Of a DNA stretch of 64,000 bases, positions 10,303-20,363 are shown piece after piece. Position numbers and translations under genes: made by a program. This stretch comes from Bacteroidota bacterium (lineage in GTDB: Bacteria > Bacteroidota > Bacteroidia > Flavobacteriales_D > Crocinitomicaceae). The stretch is from the NCBI GenBank assembly GCA_016192075.1, contig JACPUU010000002.1, forward strand, positions 62,001-126,000, given 5' to 3'. The notes beneath the pieces are model-generated. The model had not been told where the DNA came from and searched no databases. It saw only the letters and a program-made list of their open reading frames with translations. How positions within the stretch are numbered: the stretch's first letter is position 1; every line of letters begins with the position of its first letter.

Positions 10303-11445
10303 ATGGATAAAAATCCGGCAGTTCTGGTCCTTGAGGACGGAACAGTTTTCAAAGGTCAGGCCATAGGTAAAATAGGTACCACCAGCGGTGAAATTGCCTT
10401 TAATACTGGAATGACCGGCTATCAGGAAGTATTTACCGATCCCTCCTATTTCAAACAGATTCTCATCATGACAACCGCGCACATTGGTAATTACGGTGTG
10501 CATCCGGGTGAAATAGAATCTGATTCAATGAAAATAGCCGGGCTGGTAACCAAAAAATTTTCTCCCGGTTTTTCAAGGGCCTCTGCAAACGGATCGTTAC
10601 AGGGCTTTATGGAACGTGATGCCGTTGTAGGTATTTCAGATATTGATACGCGTGCCCTGGTCAGACACATTCGCCACAAAGGGGCCATGAATGCCATCAT
10701 CTCGTCCAGCGAACTGGATGTAGAAAAGCTCAAGGCAGGGTTAAAAACCGTACCCAGTATGGATGGCCTTGAATTATCGTCTTTTGTAACCACCGAAAAA
10801 CCGTACCTGGCAGGTAACGAATCAGCCGGATATCGGGTTGCACTGGTTGATTTTGGTGTAAAACGAAACATTATCCGCTGCCTGGTTGAACGTGATTGTT
10901 TTGTAAAAGTGTTTCCAATGAATACAACATTGGCTGAAATAAACCAGTTTAACCCCGACGGGATTATGCTTTCCAACGGGCCTGGTGATCCTGCAGCCAT
11001 GCCGGTGGCAATTGCCAACGTAGCTGAAATGGTAAAGTCTGGTACACCTATTTTTGGAATTTGCCTGGGGCACCAGATTCTGGCACTGAGCCAGGGACTC
11101 AAAACAGCAAAAATGCACAACGGTCACCGGGGAATTAACCATCCTATTAAAAATTTGCTGACCGGTAAAGGTGAAATTACGTCTCAAAATCATGGGTTCA
11201 TGGTTACCAAAGAATCCATTGATAAAAACAGCGAAATAGAAATGACGCACATACACCTGAATGATGAAACAGTGGCTGGTATGTGTTTAAAAAACAAACC
11301 GGTTTTTTCGGTTCAATACCACCCTGAGGCTTCGGCAGGGCCGCATGATTCCCGGTATTTGTTTGACCAGTTTATTGCAAATATGGCTGAAGCAAAGATG
11401 GAGGGACGGGATCGGAAAATTGAAAAAGTGATATCAAAAAAATAA
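10303..11445 (+). CDS. carA: Carbamoyl-phosphate synthase small (glutaminase) subunit
   Basis: Length 380 aa, the usual size. The N-terminal small-subunit domain begins with AVLVLEDGTVFKGQAIG and is followed by a class I glutamine amidotransferase domain. The nucleophile is Cys254 in GICLGHQ, and the His/Glu pair lies in SVQYHPEAS. CarA releases ammonia from glutamine and channels it to CarB for arginine and pyrimidine synthesis. carB is not next to it. eno follows after 6 nt, so the two are probably co-transcribed. Confidence 0.97.
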   Translation: MDKNPAVLVLEDGTVFKGQAIGKIGTTSGEIAFNTGMTGYQEVFTDPSYFKQILIMTTAHIGNYGVHPGEIESDSMKIAGLVTKKFSPGFSRASANGSLQGFMERDAVVGISDIDTRALVRHIRHKGAMNAIISSSELDVEKLKAGLKTVPSMDGLELSSFVTTEKPYLAGNESAGYRVALVDFGVKRNIIRCLVERDCFVKVFPMNTTLAEINQFNPDGIMLSNGPGDPAAMPVAIANVAEMVKSGTPIFGICLGHQILALSQGLKTAKMHNGHRGINHPIKNLLTGKGEITSQNHGFMVTKESIDKNSEIEMTHIHLNDETVAGMCLKNKPVFSVQYHPEASAGPHDSRYLFDQFIANMAEAKMEGRDRKIEKVISKK

Positions 11446-12732
<1,287 letters not shown>

Positions 12733-12763
12733 CTGAAAAAGAATGAATGACCTTATCAGGAAG

Positions 12764-12786
12764 ACGCGCTTTGAGCGCGTTTTTTT
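12764..12786 (+). terminator. Intrinsic terminator after eno
   Basis: A 7-bp GC-rich stem (ACGCGCT with AGCGCGT, loop TTG) followed by six or more T residues, 32 nt after the eno stop. Confidence 0.88.
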
Positions 12787-12938
12787 GTGTTCTGTAAAAA
12801 GCATTTTGGCTCTTTGAGGCCCTTAGTTGGTGCATAAGTGAGTTCAGTTTGGGGTTAACCTGACAAAAATCAAGGATATTTTAGCGATAATACGGCATGA
12901 TTTTAGTAGGTTCGTTAAAGCAATTTAAATCTGTATCT

Positions 12939-13364
12939 ATGAAATATTTATTCTCTGTAGCGCTGATCATAGGCGCATTATTTGGGCCTGCCGCAATGGC
13001 GCAGGACGAAGACCAGTTTGAGCGTAGCTATACCCAGGTGCGCATGTTTTGTTCAGTTGACATTCCTGAAATGGGGCTTAAAGCTGAAGAGTGGAGTGAA
13101 ATGGTAGAAGCATCCAATCGTTTTGTATTGAATTACGGCGATGAAAATGATGTGGTGGTATACAATGCCAATGGTGAACGTGATGTTTACCAACAGGCGT
13201 CAGAAATTACCGAAGGCACCAATGATGACGGTGACGTTTACCAGGAAATGGATATTACTGACGGAGACGGCGGTGAAATTACCATTATGCTCTTTGAAGA
13301 TTTTTTGAGCATGATTCATTATTACGAAGACGGTAGTTACCTGATCATTCAGTATTACGAATAA
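12939..13364 (+). CDS. Small secreted acidic protein, unknown function
   Basis: I do not recognise this family. The frame is open from 12897, but ATG 12939 gives a clean signal peptide (MKYLFSVALIIGALFGPAAM, cut near AQ) and a mature protein of about 120 aa. The mature part is acidic (repeated D/E, including EGTNDDGDVY and DGDGGEI) and rich in Tyr. It is expected in the periplasm or outside the cell. It stands alone between two terminators, so it is probably a single-gene unit. Confidence 0.75.
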   Translation: MKYLFSVALIIGALFGPAAMAQDEDQFERSYTQVRMFCSVDIPEMGLKAEEWSEMVEASNRFVLNYGDENDVVVYNANGERDVYQQASEITEGTNDDGDVYQEMDITDGDGGEITIMLFEDFLSMIHYYEDGSYLIIQYYE

Positions 13365-13397
13365 TTCAGCGTTTAGCATGTGCTACAATGAATTTGA

Positions 13398-13425
13398 AAC
13401 GTACAGCAACCCTGTGCGTTTTTTT
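13398..13425 (+). terminator. Intrinsic terminator
   Basis: Nine-bp stem with one G-T pair (AACGTACAG with CTGTGCGTT, loop CAACC) running into a T tract, 34 nt after the secreted protein gene. Confidence 0.8.
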
Positions 13426-13652
13426 GTTTTTAGCCCATTTTGGTTACCTCGTTCCTGAATGATCGCAAACCCCTGCCTGATAAACCTAAAAAACGGTATA
13501 ATCCTGAAATTGGCAGCAATAAAACCGGTTTGAATGCTAAAACCTGCTGATTGATAGTGCACTCAGGGCAGTTCCCCTGCTAACCGGGTTCCGGTGTCTG
13601 AATACCCTAAAAGTGGTATTTTTGGTGTCCTGCTTTTTTCTTGGGGCCCTTA
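13426..13652. other. Intergenic region upstream of feoA
   Basis: The gap from 13365 to 13706 has a terminator at its left end and the feoA promoter at its right end. The middle, about 225 nt, has no reading frame with coding character and no RNA structure that I can recognise. It may hold iron-responsive sites, but I see no clear Fur-type palindrome. Confidence 0.5.
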
Positions 13653-13686
13653 TTTGATGGTATGGGGAGATTAATATTTATATTTG
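13653..13686 (+). promoter_or_regulatory. Candidate promoter of the feo operon
   Basis: TTTG at 13653-13656 and TATATTTG at 13679-13686 match the Bacteroidota -33 and -7 elements with a 22-nt spacer. The -7 element ends 20 nt before the feoA start. Confidence 0.65.
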
Positions 13687-13706
13687 TTCTAAATAATTGA
13701 GACCTT

Positions 13707-13922
13707 GTGAAGCTGACAGATTTTGAAGTAAACAAAAAGGGCATTATAACAGAAATTCTGGATAACCCGGTTGCATCAAAACTGATGGAGTATGGTATTT
13801 TACCCGGCGCCAGTTTTTATGTCTTAAACAAGGCTTCCTTTAACGGCCCCATTTTTATAAGGGTTGGTTCAAACCGCATTGTGCTTAGACGTACAGAGGC
13901 AGCAGCTGTTATTGTGGAATAA
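13707..13922 (+). CDS. feoA: Ferrous iron transport protein FeoA
   Basis: Length 71 aa, an SH3-like small domain that acts on FeoB at the cytoplasmic side. The pattern VASKLMEYGILPGASFYVLN, then a FNGPIFIRVGSNRIVLR strand pair, is typical of FeoA. The start is GTG at 13707, as no ATG is available. feoB begins two bases after the stop, so the two genes form one unit. Confidence 0.92.
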   Translation: MKLTDFEVNKKGIITEILDNPVASKLMEYGILPGASFYVLNKASFNGPIFIRVGSNRIVLRRTEAAAVIVE

Positions 13923-13924
13923 GT

Positions 13925-16027
13925 GTGGCAGATCCAAAACAAGGTGTGGAAAATTTCAGGCGTATAGCCCTGGTCGGTAATCCAAACGTTGGAAAAACAT
14001 CACTTTTTAATAAACTCTGCGGTTTAAATCAGAAAACCGGTAATTATCCCGGTGTTACCATTGATAAAAAACGCGGTCAGCTTCAGCTCGCAGATCATAA
14101 AATTGAAATTATTGATTTACCCGGCATCAACAGCCTTTATCCAAATTCAGGTGATGAAGAACTGGTGGTAAATTACCTGCTGAATAATTCTTCTGAAGAT
14201 TTTCCCGATACCATTGTAATGGTGGTTTCAGCACTTAACCTGAAGCGCAACCTGTATTTGTTTGATCAGTTGTCTGACCTCGGTATTCCACTGATATTGG
14301 CCATCAATATGACTGATCTGGCAGAGAAAAGAGGAATTGCCATTGATGCGCATTTACTAAGCGCTGAACTGGGTGTACCGGTCATCAAAATTTCGGCCCG
14401 GTCAGAACAGGGAATTGATAAATTAAAACAACTGCTTCTACCTGAAGCCGCGTCAGTCAATAAAACAATTCATTACGCCGAAGAAGATAACCGGGACCTG
14501 ATTCACCAGTTTTCTAAAATTATTCATTGCAAAAATGAGTACCGGGCGTTTTTATTTCTCACGCAGGAATTTCATTTTACAACACCTGAGCTTCGGCGTC
14601 AGCGCATTGATTTTATAAATGCCAATGAAATTGATATACGAAAATGGAAAGTAAATGAATCCATTCTCCGTTACCGGTATCTGTCAGCCATTGTAAAAAG
14701 GGCAGTGGTTATAGAAAAACAAAACGCGCGTGATTTTACCACAAAGGCAGATAAAGTACTGCTGCACCCTGTTTGGGGGTACGCCTTTTTTCTGCTGATT
14801 TTGTTTTCTATTTTCCAGTCCGTCTTCTGGCTGGCAGCCTATCCGATGGATTGGATAGATTCAGCATTCTCATGGTTTTCAGGCCTGGTGAATGATTGGA
14901 TGCCTGAAGGTTATTTTTCACGTTTAGTGACCGAAGGGTTAATTCCCGGCATTGGCGGTGTGGTCATTTTTGTACCGCAGATTGCTATTTTGTTCTTGCT
15001 TTTTTCAGTGCTGGAAGAGAGTGGGTACATGCCGCGTATTGTTTACCTGATGGATCGGCTGATGCAGCGGTTTGGTATGAGCGGAAAAAGCATTGTTCCG
15101 CTTATTTCTGGTTTTGCATGCGCTGTTCCGGCAATCATGTCAGCACGAACCATTGAGAATAAAAAAGAACGGCTTATTACCATTCTGGTAACCCCGCTAC
15201 TGACCTGCTCAGCACGTATCCCCGTTTATGTAGTGGTAATTGCGCTCATTGTGCCCGATGAAATGATGGGTGTTTTTAACGCCCGGGGCATTGCCCTTAT
15301 GGCACTATACCTGCTGGGCGCATTGATGGCTATGATTGCAGCGTGGGTCTTTCATAAACTGCTTAAAAATGAATTCAAAAGTTACCTGATCCTTGAAATG
15401 CCTGAATACCTGGTGCCCGGGCTCAGGAATATACTCATCAGTGTTTGGACAAGTGTCAGGGCTTTTCTCTGGAATGCCGGTAAAATTATTGTGGCTACTT
15501 CTATCATTCTGTTTGTACTGGCCACAAATGGTCTCGATGATTTTAAAAATGCTGAAAAACAGGTGACTGAAACGTATACACAACTTCCGGCTGATGAGCT
15601 GCAGGTACTTATTGCCGCCCGGCAGTTGGAGACATCCTTCCTGGGTATGATTGGCCGGAGTATTGAACCTGCCATACGGCCGCTGGGCTATGACTGGAAA
15701 ATAGGGATCGCCATCCTATCATCCCTTTCAGCCAGGGAGGTTTTTGTTGGTACCATTTCAACCATTTATTCCATTGGCAGTGAAGAAGAGCTGAAGATTA
15801 CTGACCGCTTGCGGCAAGAGAAAAACAGCAACACCGGCCTGCCGGTATTTACCGTTGCCACCTGTGTATCACTGTTGCTTTTTTATGCATTTTCACTGCA
15901 GTGTCTGAGTACGGTTGCTGTTACCTACAAAGAAACCCAGTCATTGCGTTGGACACTTATTCAGTTTTTTTACATGACAGCCCTTGCGTATTTTGCTGCC
16001 CTTATTGCTTACCAGATTTTGAGCTGA
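13925..16027 (+). CDS. feoB: Ferrous iron transporter FeoB
   Basis: Length 700 aa. An N-terminal G domain carries G1 GNPNVGKTS at residues 18-26, G3 DLPG near 64 and G4 NMTD near 130; a helical spacer domain follows, then a membrane domain with two Gate motifs (e.g. ISGFACAVPAIMSARTI and SSLSAREVFVGTIST). It imports Fe(II) across the inner membrane in a GTP-dependent way. Start is GTG. The stop TGA overlaps the ATG of the next small gene. Confidence 0.97.
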   Translation: MADPKQGVENFRRIALVGNPNVGKTSLFNKLCGLNQKTGNYPGVTIDKKRGQLQLADHKIEIIDLPGINSLYPNSGDEELVVNYLLNNSSEDFPDTIVMVVSALNLKRNLYLFDQLSDLGIPLILAINMTDLAEKRGIAIDAHLLSAELGVPVIKISARSEQGIDKLKQLLLPEAASVNKTIHYAEEDNRDLIHQFSKIIHCKNEYRAFLFLTQEFHFTTPELRRQRIDFINANEIDIRKWKVNESILRYRYLSAIVKRAVVIEKQNARDFTTKADKVLLHPVWGYAFFLLILFSIFQSVFWLAAYPMDWIDSAFSWFSGLVNDWMPEGYFSRLVTEGLIPGIGGVVIFVPQIAILFLLFSVLEESGYMPRIVYLMDRLMQRFGMSGKSIVPLISGFACAVPAIMSARTIENKKERLITILVTPLLTCSARIPVYVVVIALIVPDEMMGVFNARGIALMALYLLGALMAMIAAWVFHKLLKNEFKSYLILEMPEYLVPGLRNILISVWTSVRAFLWNAGKIIVATSIILFVLATNGLDDFKNAEKQVTETYTQLPADELQVLIAARQLETSFLGMIGRSIEPAIRPLGYDWKIGIAILSSLSAREVFVGTISTIYSIGSEEELKITDRLRQEKNSNTGLPVFTVATCVSLLLFYAFSLQCLSTVAVTYKETQSLRWTLIQFFYMTALAYFAALIAYQILS

Positions 16028-16152
16028 TGATCGATTTTCAAACCATAGCTGTTTTTACCCTTTTTGCCCTGGCGGTAGTGTACCTCGTATACCGTGCGGT
16101 CAGATCTCGCAAAAAAAAATCATGTGGGGGTGAAGATTGTAAGTGCAATTAA
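16027..16152 (+). CDS. FeoB-associated Cys-rich membrane protein
   Basis: A 41-residue peptide: one membrane helix (IAVFTLFALAVVYLVYRAV), a basic patch, then a Cys-rich tail SCGGEDCKCN. Such peptides occur downstream of feoB in many bacteria and may help iron handling in the way that FeoC does elsewhere. The ATG overlaps the feoB stop by one base. Confidence 0.85.
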   Translation: MIDFQTIAVFTLFALAVVYLVYRAVRSRKKKSCGGEDCKCN

Positions 16153-16154
16153 TG

Positions 16155-17609
16155 TTATTCACGATGCAACGGTTTCAGTAAATCCAAAACCGTTTTTACA
16201 GGGCTGAAACAGTCACTTTCAATTTCATAGAACAGGGTGAGCCATTTGTCCATGCCGCCGTTCCAGAGTCCGGGTTCTTCAATATACTGAATGAATTTTC
16301 CCTGGTGGTTTTTTTGTACAATGAAATAGAGATCATCATTTCTGAAATTTTTAAGATCAAAAAAAGTACCCTTGAAATTTTGGGTAGAACAAACAAGTTC
16401 AACCGGGTTGAAATGAGTGGATTTTATAAGAATTTCTAATTGTTCAGGCAAGTTTGAAATTTGTGATTTTTCAACAATTTGCCGGCGCACAGTACCTGTT
16501 TTGTCTTTGACCCAAAATGGTCCGCCACCGGGTTGACCTTCATTTTTCACCATGCCACAAACACGAAGCGGGCGATCAAAAAAGTCAATCATAGCTGAAA
16601 CGTCCGTCATTTTTTCTACCGGAACGCGCAAATCAAATATTGCGTTCAGAGCCTTTATTTTTTCAACGGGGATTGATCCTTCTTCAAGCAGCGTCAGAAT
16701 ACTGAAAATTTCAGTACGCAGGTGCAGCGCAATGCCGCCCAATGCCATGCGACTTTTAATAGAGTGTGTAGATTTGGACTGATGCTGAATATTGTCAATA
16801 TTGCGGATAAAAATGAGATTGGCCTTGACTGCATTCAGGTTTTCAAGAAGTGCGCCATGGCCTGAAGGACGTGTAATCAAAGAGCCCTTTTCGTCCACGG
16901 CCGGATTCAGGTTTTCATCAAATGCAATAGCATCAGTTGCCGGATTTTGAACAGAAAAATGGCGCGTGGCTTTAATGTTCCGCCCGGATATTAATTTCTC
17001 AATAGACTGATTGATTTGTCGCTTAAAGGTCTCGTTAATTGTAAAATGAAAAACTGAATCAGGTCCCGAAATTTCAATTCCCTGCAGAATATGCTCTTGA
17101 AAAGGATTGGTGATTTTGTCTCCATAGCGGTGAAATGGAATAAGGCCTTTTGGAAGATTGCCGTAATTAAAGCCAGTGTGCTGATCAGCCATTTTATCTG
17201 AAAAAAGAAGCAGACGGATAAAATTTTTCAGGTCAATTGCACCTGTTTTCAGATCCGTTTTGATTGAATGTGGAAGTAGTTCATAAAATGCAAAATCAGG
17301 TGCACAATTAAGCAAATGCTCTACAAATTCAATTGTTTGGCTATCCGGATTGTCTGTTTGAAGAAAATTGTAAAGCGTATCAAACATGCGTGAACCTGAG
17401 CCACTTGCCGGAATGAAGTAGGCAATGGAAACCCTGGTTTTATGTTCGTTAAAGGCTGAAATCCAGGCTGCTTTTGCCTCATCAGTCAAAACTGAAATCC
17501 CGTTTCCTATGCGGCATACCTCTGAAAGTAGCAGGTTCGGATTTCCTTGTAGAAGTTTTGCCCGTTGAATTTCTATTTGACCGCTCAGATTAGTATCTTT
17601 AGTATACAT
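16155..17609 (-). CDS. DUF4301-family protein
   Basis: The frame is open to 17807, but I start at 17609 (MYTKDTNLSGQIEIQRAKLL), giving 484 aa and leaving room for divergent promoters. The protein matches the Bacteroidota DUF4301 family of unknown function. The motif FIPASGSGSRM near residues 66-76 looks like a nucleotidyltransferase Gly-rich loop, and RPSGHGALLENLN further on resembles the substrate loop of sugar-nucleotide pyrophosphorylases. A nucleotide-sugar role is therefore an inference. It is convergent with the feo operon and divergent from the methyltransferase. Confidence 0.8.
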   Translation of the reverse strand: MYTKDTNLSGQIEIQRAKLLQGNPNLLLSEVCRIGNGISVLTDEAKAAWISAFNEHKTRVSIAYFIPASGSGSRMFDTLYNFLQTDNPDSQTIEFVEHLLNCAPDFAFYELLPHSIKTDLKTGAIDLKNFIRLLLFSDKMADQHTGFNYGNLPKGLIPFHRYGDKITNPFQEHILQGIEISGPDSVFHFTINETFKRQINQSIEKLISGRNIKATRHFSVQNPATDAIAFDENLNPAVDEKGSLITRPSGHGALLENLNAVKANLIFIRNIDNIQHQSKSTHSIKSRMALGGIALHLRTEIFSILTLLEEGSIPVEKIKALNAIFDLRVPVEKMTDVSAMIDFFDRPLRVCGMVKNEGQPGGGPFWVKDKTGTVRRQIVEKSQISNLPEQLEILIKSTHFNPVELVCSTQNFKGTFFDLKNFRNDDLYFIVQKNHQGKFIQYIEEPGLWNGGMDKWLTLFYEIESDCFSPVKTVLDLLKPLHRE

Positions 17610-17659
17610 AAGAAGAATACGAAAAATAAAGATACAAGTTTCTTTTGAGGTATTTTTGG

Positions 17660-18433
17660 ATGATGCAGCTAAAGGCATATTATAATTACTGGCGCAAACG
17701 GGTAGATGCACATGGCATTCATTCACCGTTTGTATTTGATTTTTACAATACCGTTCTGTTAAAGTCAGATGATATAAATGATGCAGCCATTCAGCGTCTC
17801 CGGTCAAAACTGAAAAAAAATAAAAGCCACATTCATGTGCATGATTTTGGTGCCGGTTCTAAAACCAAATCGGGTAATCAGCGGCGCATTTCAGACATTG
17901 TAAAAAATGCGGCCATCAACCGGAAGTATGGAAAATTGCTGGCTCAAATGATTGAACGGTATCAGTTGAAACAAGTAGTTGAGCTTGGCACTTCTGTTGG
18001 TATTGGAAGTTTGTATTTGTCGCAGCAGAACTGTGTCAAAAAATTAATCACTGTTGAAGGGTCACCTGAAATTGCAAAAATTGCGCAGCAAAACCTTGAA
18101 AATTTTGGCGCCAGAAATTGTGAATTGATTGTCGGAAAATTTGAAAACGAGTTGGCCAATATTGTAAAAAAAACCGATAAAATTGATCTGGTTTACATTG
18201 ATGGAAATCACCAGTATCAACCTACACTCGACTATTTTAATTTTTTTGTGGAACACATGCACGATACTGCTTTTATTGTTTTTGATGACATTAACTGGAG
18301 TGAGGGTATGCAGCGGGCCTGGCAGGAGATTTGCGCATCGCCCAAAATTAATGTCAGCCTTGATTTATTCAGAATGGGAATTGTGTGCAAACGCCCGGGA
18401 CAAGCCAAACAGCATTTTGTTTTAAAATATTGA
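17660..18433 (+). CDS. Class I SAM-dependent methyltransferase
   Basis: Start at ATG 17660 (MMQLKAYYNYWRKRVDAHGI), 257 aa; a TTG 15 nt upstream is less likely. A SAM-binding motif I is visible (VVELGTSVGIGSLYLSQ), followed by motif II (LITVEGSPEIAKIA) and DLVYIDGNH, as in O-methyltransferases of the catechol type. Substrate unknown. A TATTTTTG sequence at 17651-17658 just before the ATG would give a leaderless message if it is the -7 element. Confidence 0.8.
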   Translation: MMQLKAYYNYWRKRVDAHGIHSPFVFDFYNTVLLKSDDINDAAIQRLRSKLKKNKSHIHVHDFGAGSKTKSGNQRRISDIVKNAAINRKYGKLLAQMIERYQLKQVVELGTSVGIGSLYLSQQNCVKKLITVEGSPEIAKIAQQNLENFGARNCELIVGKFENELANIVKKTDKIDLVYIDGNHQYQPTLDYFNFFVEHMHDTAFIVFDDINWSEGMQRAWQEICASPKINVSLDLFRMGIVCKRPGQAKQHFVLKY

Positions 18434-18440
18434 AAAGAAA

Positions 18441-19253
18441 ATGTATCCCCGGTTATACCAGAATCAATTCAAAAGAGGAACCATCCGGTTAAAGAATTGG
18501 AATTATAGTGGGCAGGGTATTTATTTTATAACCATTTGTACCCAAAATAAAGCCCATTTTTTTGGAAAAATTCAGGAAGGAAAAATGGTATTAAATGAAT
18601 TGGGACAAATTGCCCGTTTTGAATGGTTAAAGACAGAAGAAATAAGAAAAGACATGAATTTGGAATTGTTTGATTTTGTCATTATGCCCAACCACATGCA
18701 TGCCATTTTAAAAATTGGATGGAATCAGTACAACACCCAAATAATTGATCCGGGTAATCCCAATGACCCCAATAATCCCGGTAGTAGCTGCGCGACGCAT
18801 CGCGCAGCCACAAAAGATGGTGCAGCCAAACAAGATGATGCAGCCACAAAAGATGGTGCAGCCACAAAAGATGGTGCAGCCACAAAAGATGGTGCAGCCA
18901 CAAAAGATGGTGCAGCCAAACAAGATGATGTTCCATTGAATGCCAGGGTGGATAAAGATTTTGAAAAGGATATTTTTTCAGAATCAGAAATTCCCAATGA
19001 ATTGGATGAATTAATTGCCCTGAAAGAAAAATCAAATAACAGATTTGGTCCCCAGTCCAAAAATCTGGCATCCATTATCCGGGGATTCAAATCAGCAGTT
19101 ACAACAAATGCCAGAATTAATGGAGATGCAGAATTTGCCTGGCAAAGCAGGTTTCATGAGCATATTGTCAGGGATGAAAGAGCATTTAAAAACATTCAGC
19201 GATATATTATTAATAATCCCAAAAACTGGGCAAAAAAGAAACCGAAAGCATGA
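18441..19253 (+). CDS. REP-associated tyrosine transposase (Y1 HUH, RAYT)
   Basis: Length 270 aa. The Y1/HUH core is visible: GIYFITICTQNKAHFFG at the N-terminus, the HUH motif in FVIMPNHMHAILK, and the catalytic Tyr region AFKNIQRYIINNPKNW at the C-terminus. RAYTs are single-copy domesticated relatives of IS200/IS605 transposases that act on REP palindromes. An insertion of about 75 residues sits between the HUH and Tyr segments and holds a palindrome and seven 18-bp repeats, both described separately. The stop overlaps the next ATG (ATGA). Confidence 0.88.
   Translation: MYPRLYQNQFKRGTIRLKNWNYSGQGIYFITICTQNKAHFFGKIQEGKMVLNELGQIARFEWLKTEEIRKDMNLELFDFVIMPNHMHAILKIGWNQYNTQIIDPGNPNDPNNPGSSCATHRAATKDGAAKQDDAATKDGAATKDGAATKDGAATKDGAAKQDDVPLNARVDKDFEKDIFSESEIPNELDELIALKEKSNNRFGPQSKNLASIIRGFKSAVTTNARINGDAEFAWQSRFHEHIVRDERAFKNIQRYIINNPKNWAKKKPKA
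18787..18808. repeat. REP-like palindrome inside the RAYT gene
   Basis: A perfect 9-bp inverted repeat, GCTGCGCGA then CGCA then TCGCGCAGC, lies in frame within the transposase gene and encodes CATHRA. It has the form of a REP hairpin, which is the substrate of this enzyme family. I found no second copy in the window. Confidence 0.75.
18804..18929. repeat. Seven in-frame 18-bp tandem repeats
   Basis: Seven consecutive 18-bp units begin in the 3' arm of the palindrome. Units 1 and 3-6 are GCAGCCACAAAAGATGGT and encode AATKDG; units 2 and 7 are GCAGCCAAACAAGATGAT and encode AAKQDD. The pattern is a recent tandem expansion. It keeps the transposase frame open. Confidence 0.95.
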
Positions 19254-19798
19254 AAATTTACACCAAAAAAGGAGATGCAGGTAAAACCGGACTGATAGGA
19301 GGGACAAGAGTTCCCAAACACAGTGTGCGGATAGAAGCCTACGGTACAGTAGATGAATTAAATTCACATTTAGGCATTTTAAGAGACCGTGCCGTATCAG
19401 AGAAATTTAGAGAAGAAATTATTTTTATTCAGGACCGTTTATTTACCCTGGGGTCTTTGCTGGCCGTTGATCCGGCAAAATCAAAAATGGAATTGCCCCA
19501 GGTACATGCAACAGACGTGGAATACCTTGAAAAGTCAATAGACGCCATGGAGTCAGAACTTGAACCCATGAAATTTTTTGTGTTGCCCGGCGGGCATGAA
19601 ACGGTTTCATTTTGCCACATTGCCCGGTGTGTCTGCCGGCGGGCAGAAAGGCGTGTGTGCGAATTAGATGAACAAGTACCGCAAAATCCCATAATTCTGG
19701 CATTTTTAAACCGATTAAGTGATTATTTGTTCGTTTATGGCCGGTATGTTTCACATAAAACAGGTGCCATTGAAATTCCTTGGAAACCCAAGCATTGA
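19250..19798 (+). CDS. Cob(I)yrinic acid a,c-diamide adenosyltransferase (PduO type)
   Basis: Length 182 aa. N-terminal KIYTKKGDAGKTGLIGG is the ATP-binding signature of PduO-type enzymes, and VLPGGHETVSFCHIARCVCR followed by RRAERRVCEL carries the conserved active-site Arg residues. It attaches the adenosyl group to reduced cobalamin, giving coenzyme B12. The ATG overlaps the RAYT stop; this looks incidental, not functional coupling. Confidence 0.93.
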   Translation: MKIYTKKGDAGKTGLIGGTRVPKHSVRIEAYGTVDELNSHLGILRDRAVSEKFREEIIFIQDRLFTLGSLLAVDPAKSKMELPQVHATDVEYLEKSIDAMESELEPMKFFVLPGGHETVSFCHIARCVCRRAERRVCELDEQVPQNPIILAFLNRLSDYLFVYGRYVSHKTGAIEIPWKPKH

Positions 19799-19840
19799 CA
19801 AGGACTTTAAAAGCTGTGTGTAATAAAACAGGGAATAAAC

Positions 19841-19870
19841 TTGCTTTTAATAATAAAAAATCTATTTTTG
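19841..19870 (+). promoter_or_regulatory. Candidate promoter of the DUF2795 gene
   Basis: TATTTTTG at 19863-19870 fits the -7 consensus; TTGC at 19841-19844 is a partial -33 with an 18-nt spacer. It is 23 nt before the start codon. Confidence 0.5.
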
Positions 19871-19893
19871 CGAAAAAGTAAAAAACTGGAATT

Positions 19894-20115
19894 ATGTATT
19901 GGACGTTGGAATTAGCTTCTTACTTAGAAGACGCTCCGTGGCCTGCGGCTAAGGATGAATTGATCGATTTCGCGATTCGTACCGGTGCGCCACTGGAGGT
20001 AGTTGAGAATTTACAGGAAATAGAGGATGAGGGCGATATATACGAAAGTATTGAAGAGATCTGGCCCGATTACCCTACCAAGGACGACTTCTTCTTTAAT
20101 GAAGATGAATACTGA
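19894..20115 (+). CDS. DUF2795-family small acidic protein
   Basis: Length 73 aa, very acidic, beginning MYWTLELASYLEDAPWPAAK and ending in EDEY. The segment WPATKDELIDFA-like (here WPAAKDELIDFAIRTGAP) is the DUF2795 signature; function unknown. The strong terminator just downstream and the consensus-like promoter upstream suggest a well-expressed single-gene unit. Confidence 0.85.
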   Translation: MYWTLELASYLEDAPWPAAKDELIDFAIRTGAPLEVVENLQEIEDEGDIYESIEEIWPDYPTKDDFFFNEDEY

Positions 20116-20124
20116 AAGCATAAG

Positions 20125-20153
20125 AACCACGCCATACAGCGTGGTTTTTTTTT
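20125..20153 (+). terminator. Intrinsic terminator
   Basis: Eight-bp stem AACCACGC with GCGTGGTT, six-base loop, then a tract of T. It lies 9 nt after the DUF2795 gene. Between it and secA (20154-20363) there is no gene; a 10-bp direct repeat GAATCAGCCA occurs at 20209-20218 and 20244-20253. Confidence 0.9.
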
Positions 20154-20363
20154 CTCCTCAGGCCCCCGGTTTAATTCCGCACCTGAGGTGATAATGGCAG
20201 ATTTAGTTGAATCAGCCAGCCGGAATGGCTATCGTTTCAAAGAGAATCAGCCATCTTGGCAGTGTTTTCGCCTTTGGAATGATTTCTGACAAAAAGAGCT
20301 AAACGATTTAATATTCACCTGAACTTCGCTAATTTTAGCGAATTATTTTTTACAACGACGACG

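Noticed and set aside
13426-13652. Fur box or iron-responsive RNA before feoA
   Set aside because: No convincing palindrome or conserved RNA fold was found.
18682-19071. Antisense frame with repeated Trp-Leu-His-His and a repeat-rich product
   Set aside because: The repeats come from the 18-bp tandem array in the RAYT gene read backwards; nothing supports expression.
20154-20363. Riboswitch or SecM-like leader before secA
   Set aside because: Only a 10-bp direct repeat (GAATCAGCCA) was seen; no arrest-peptide-like frame or strong fold.
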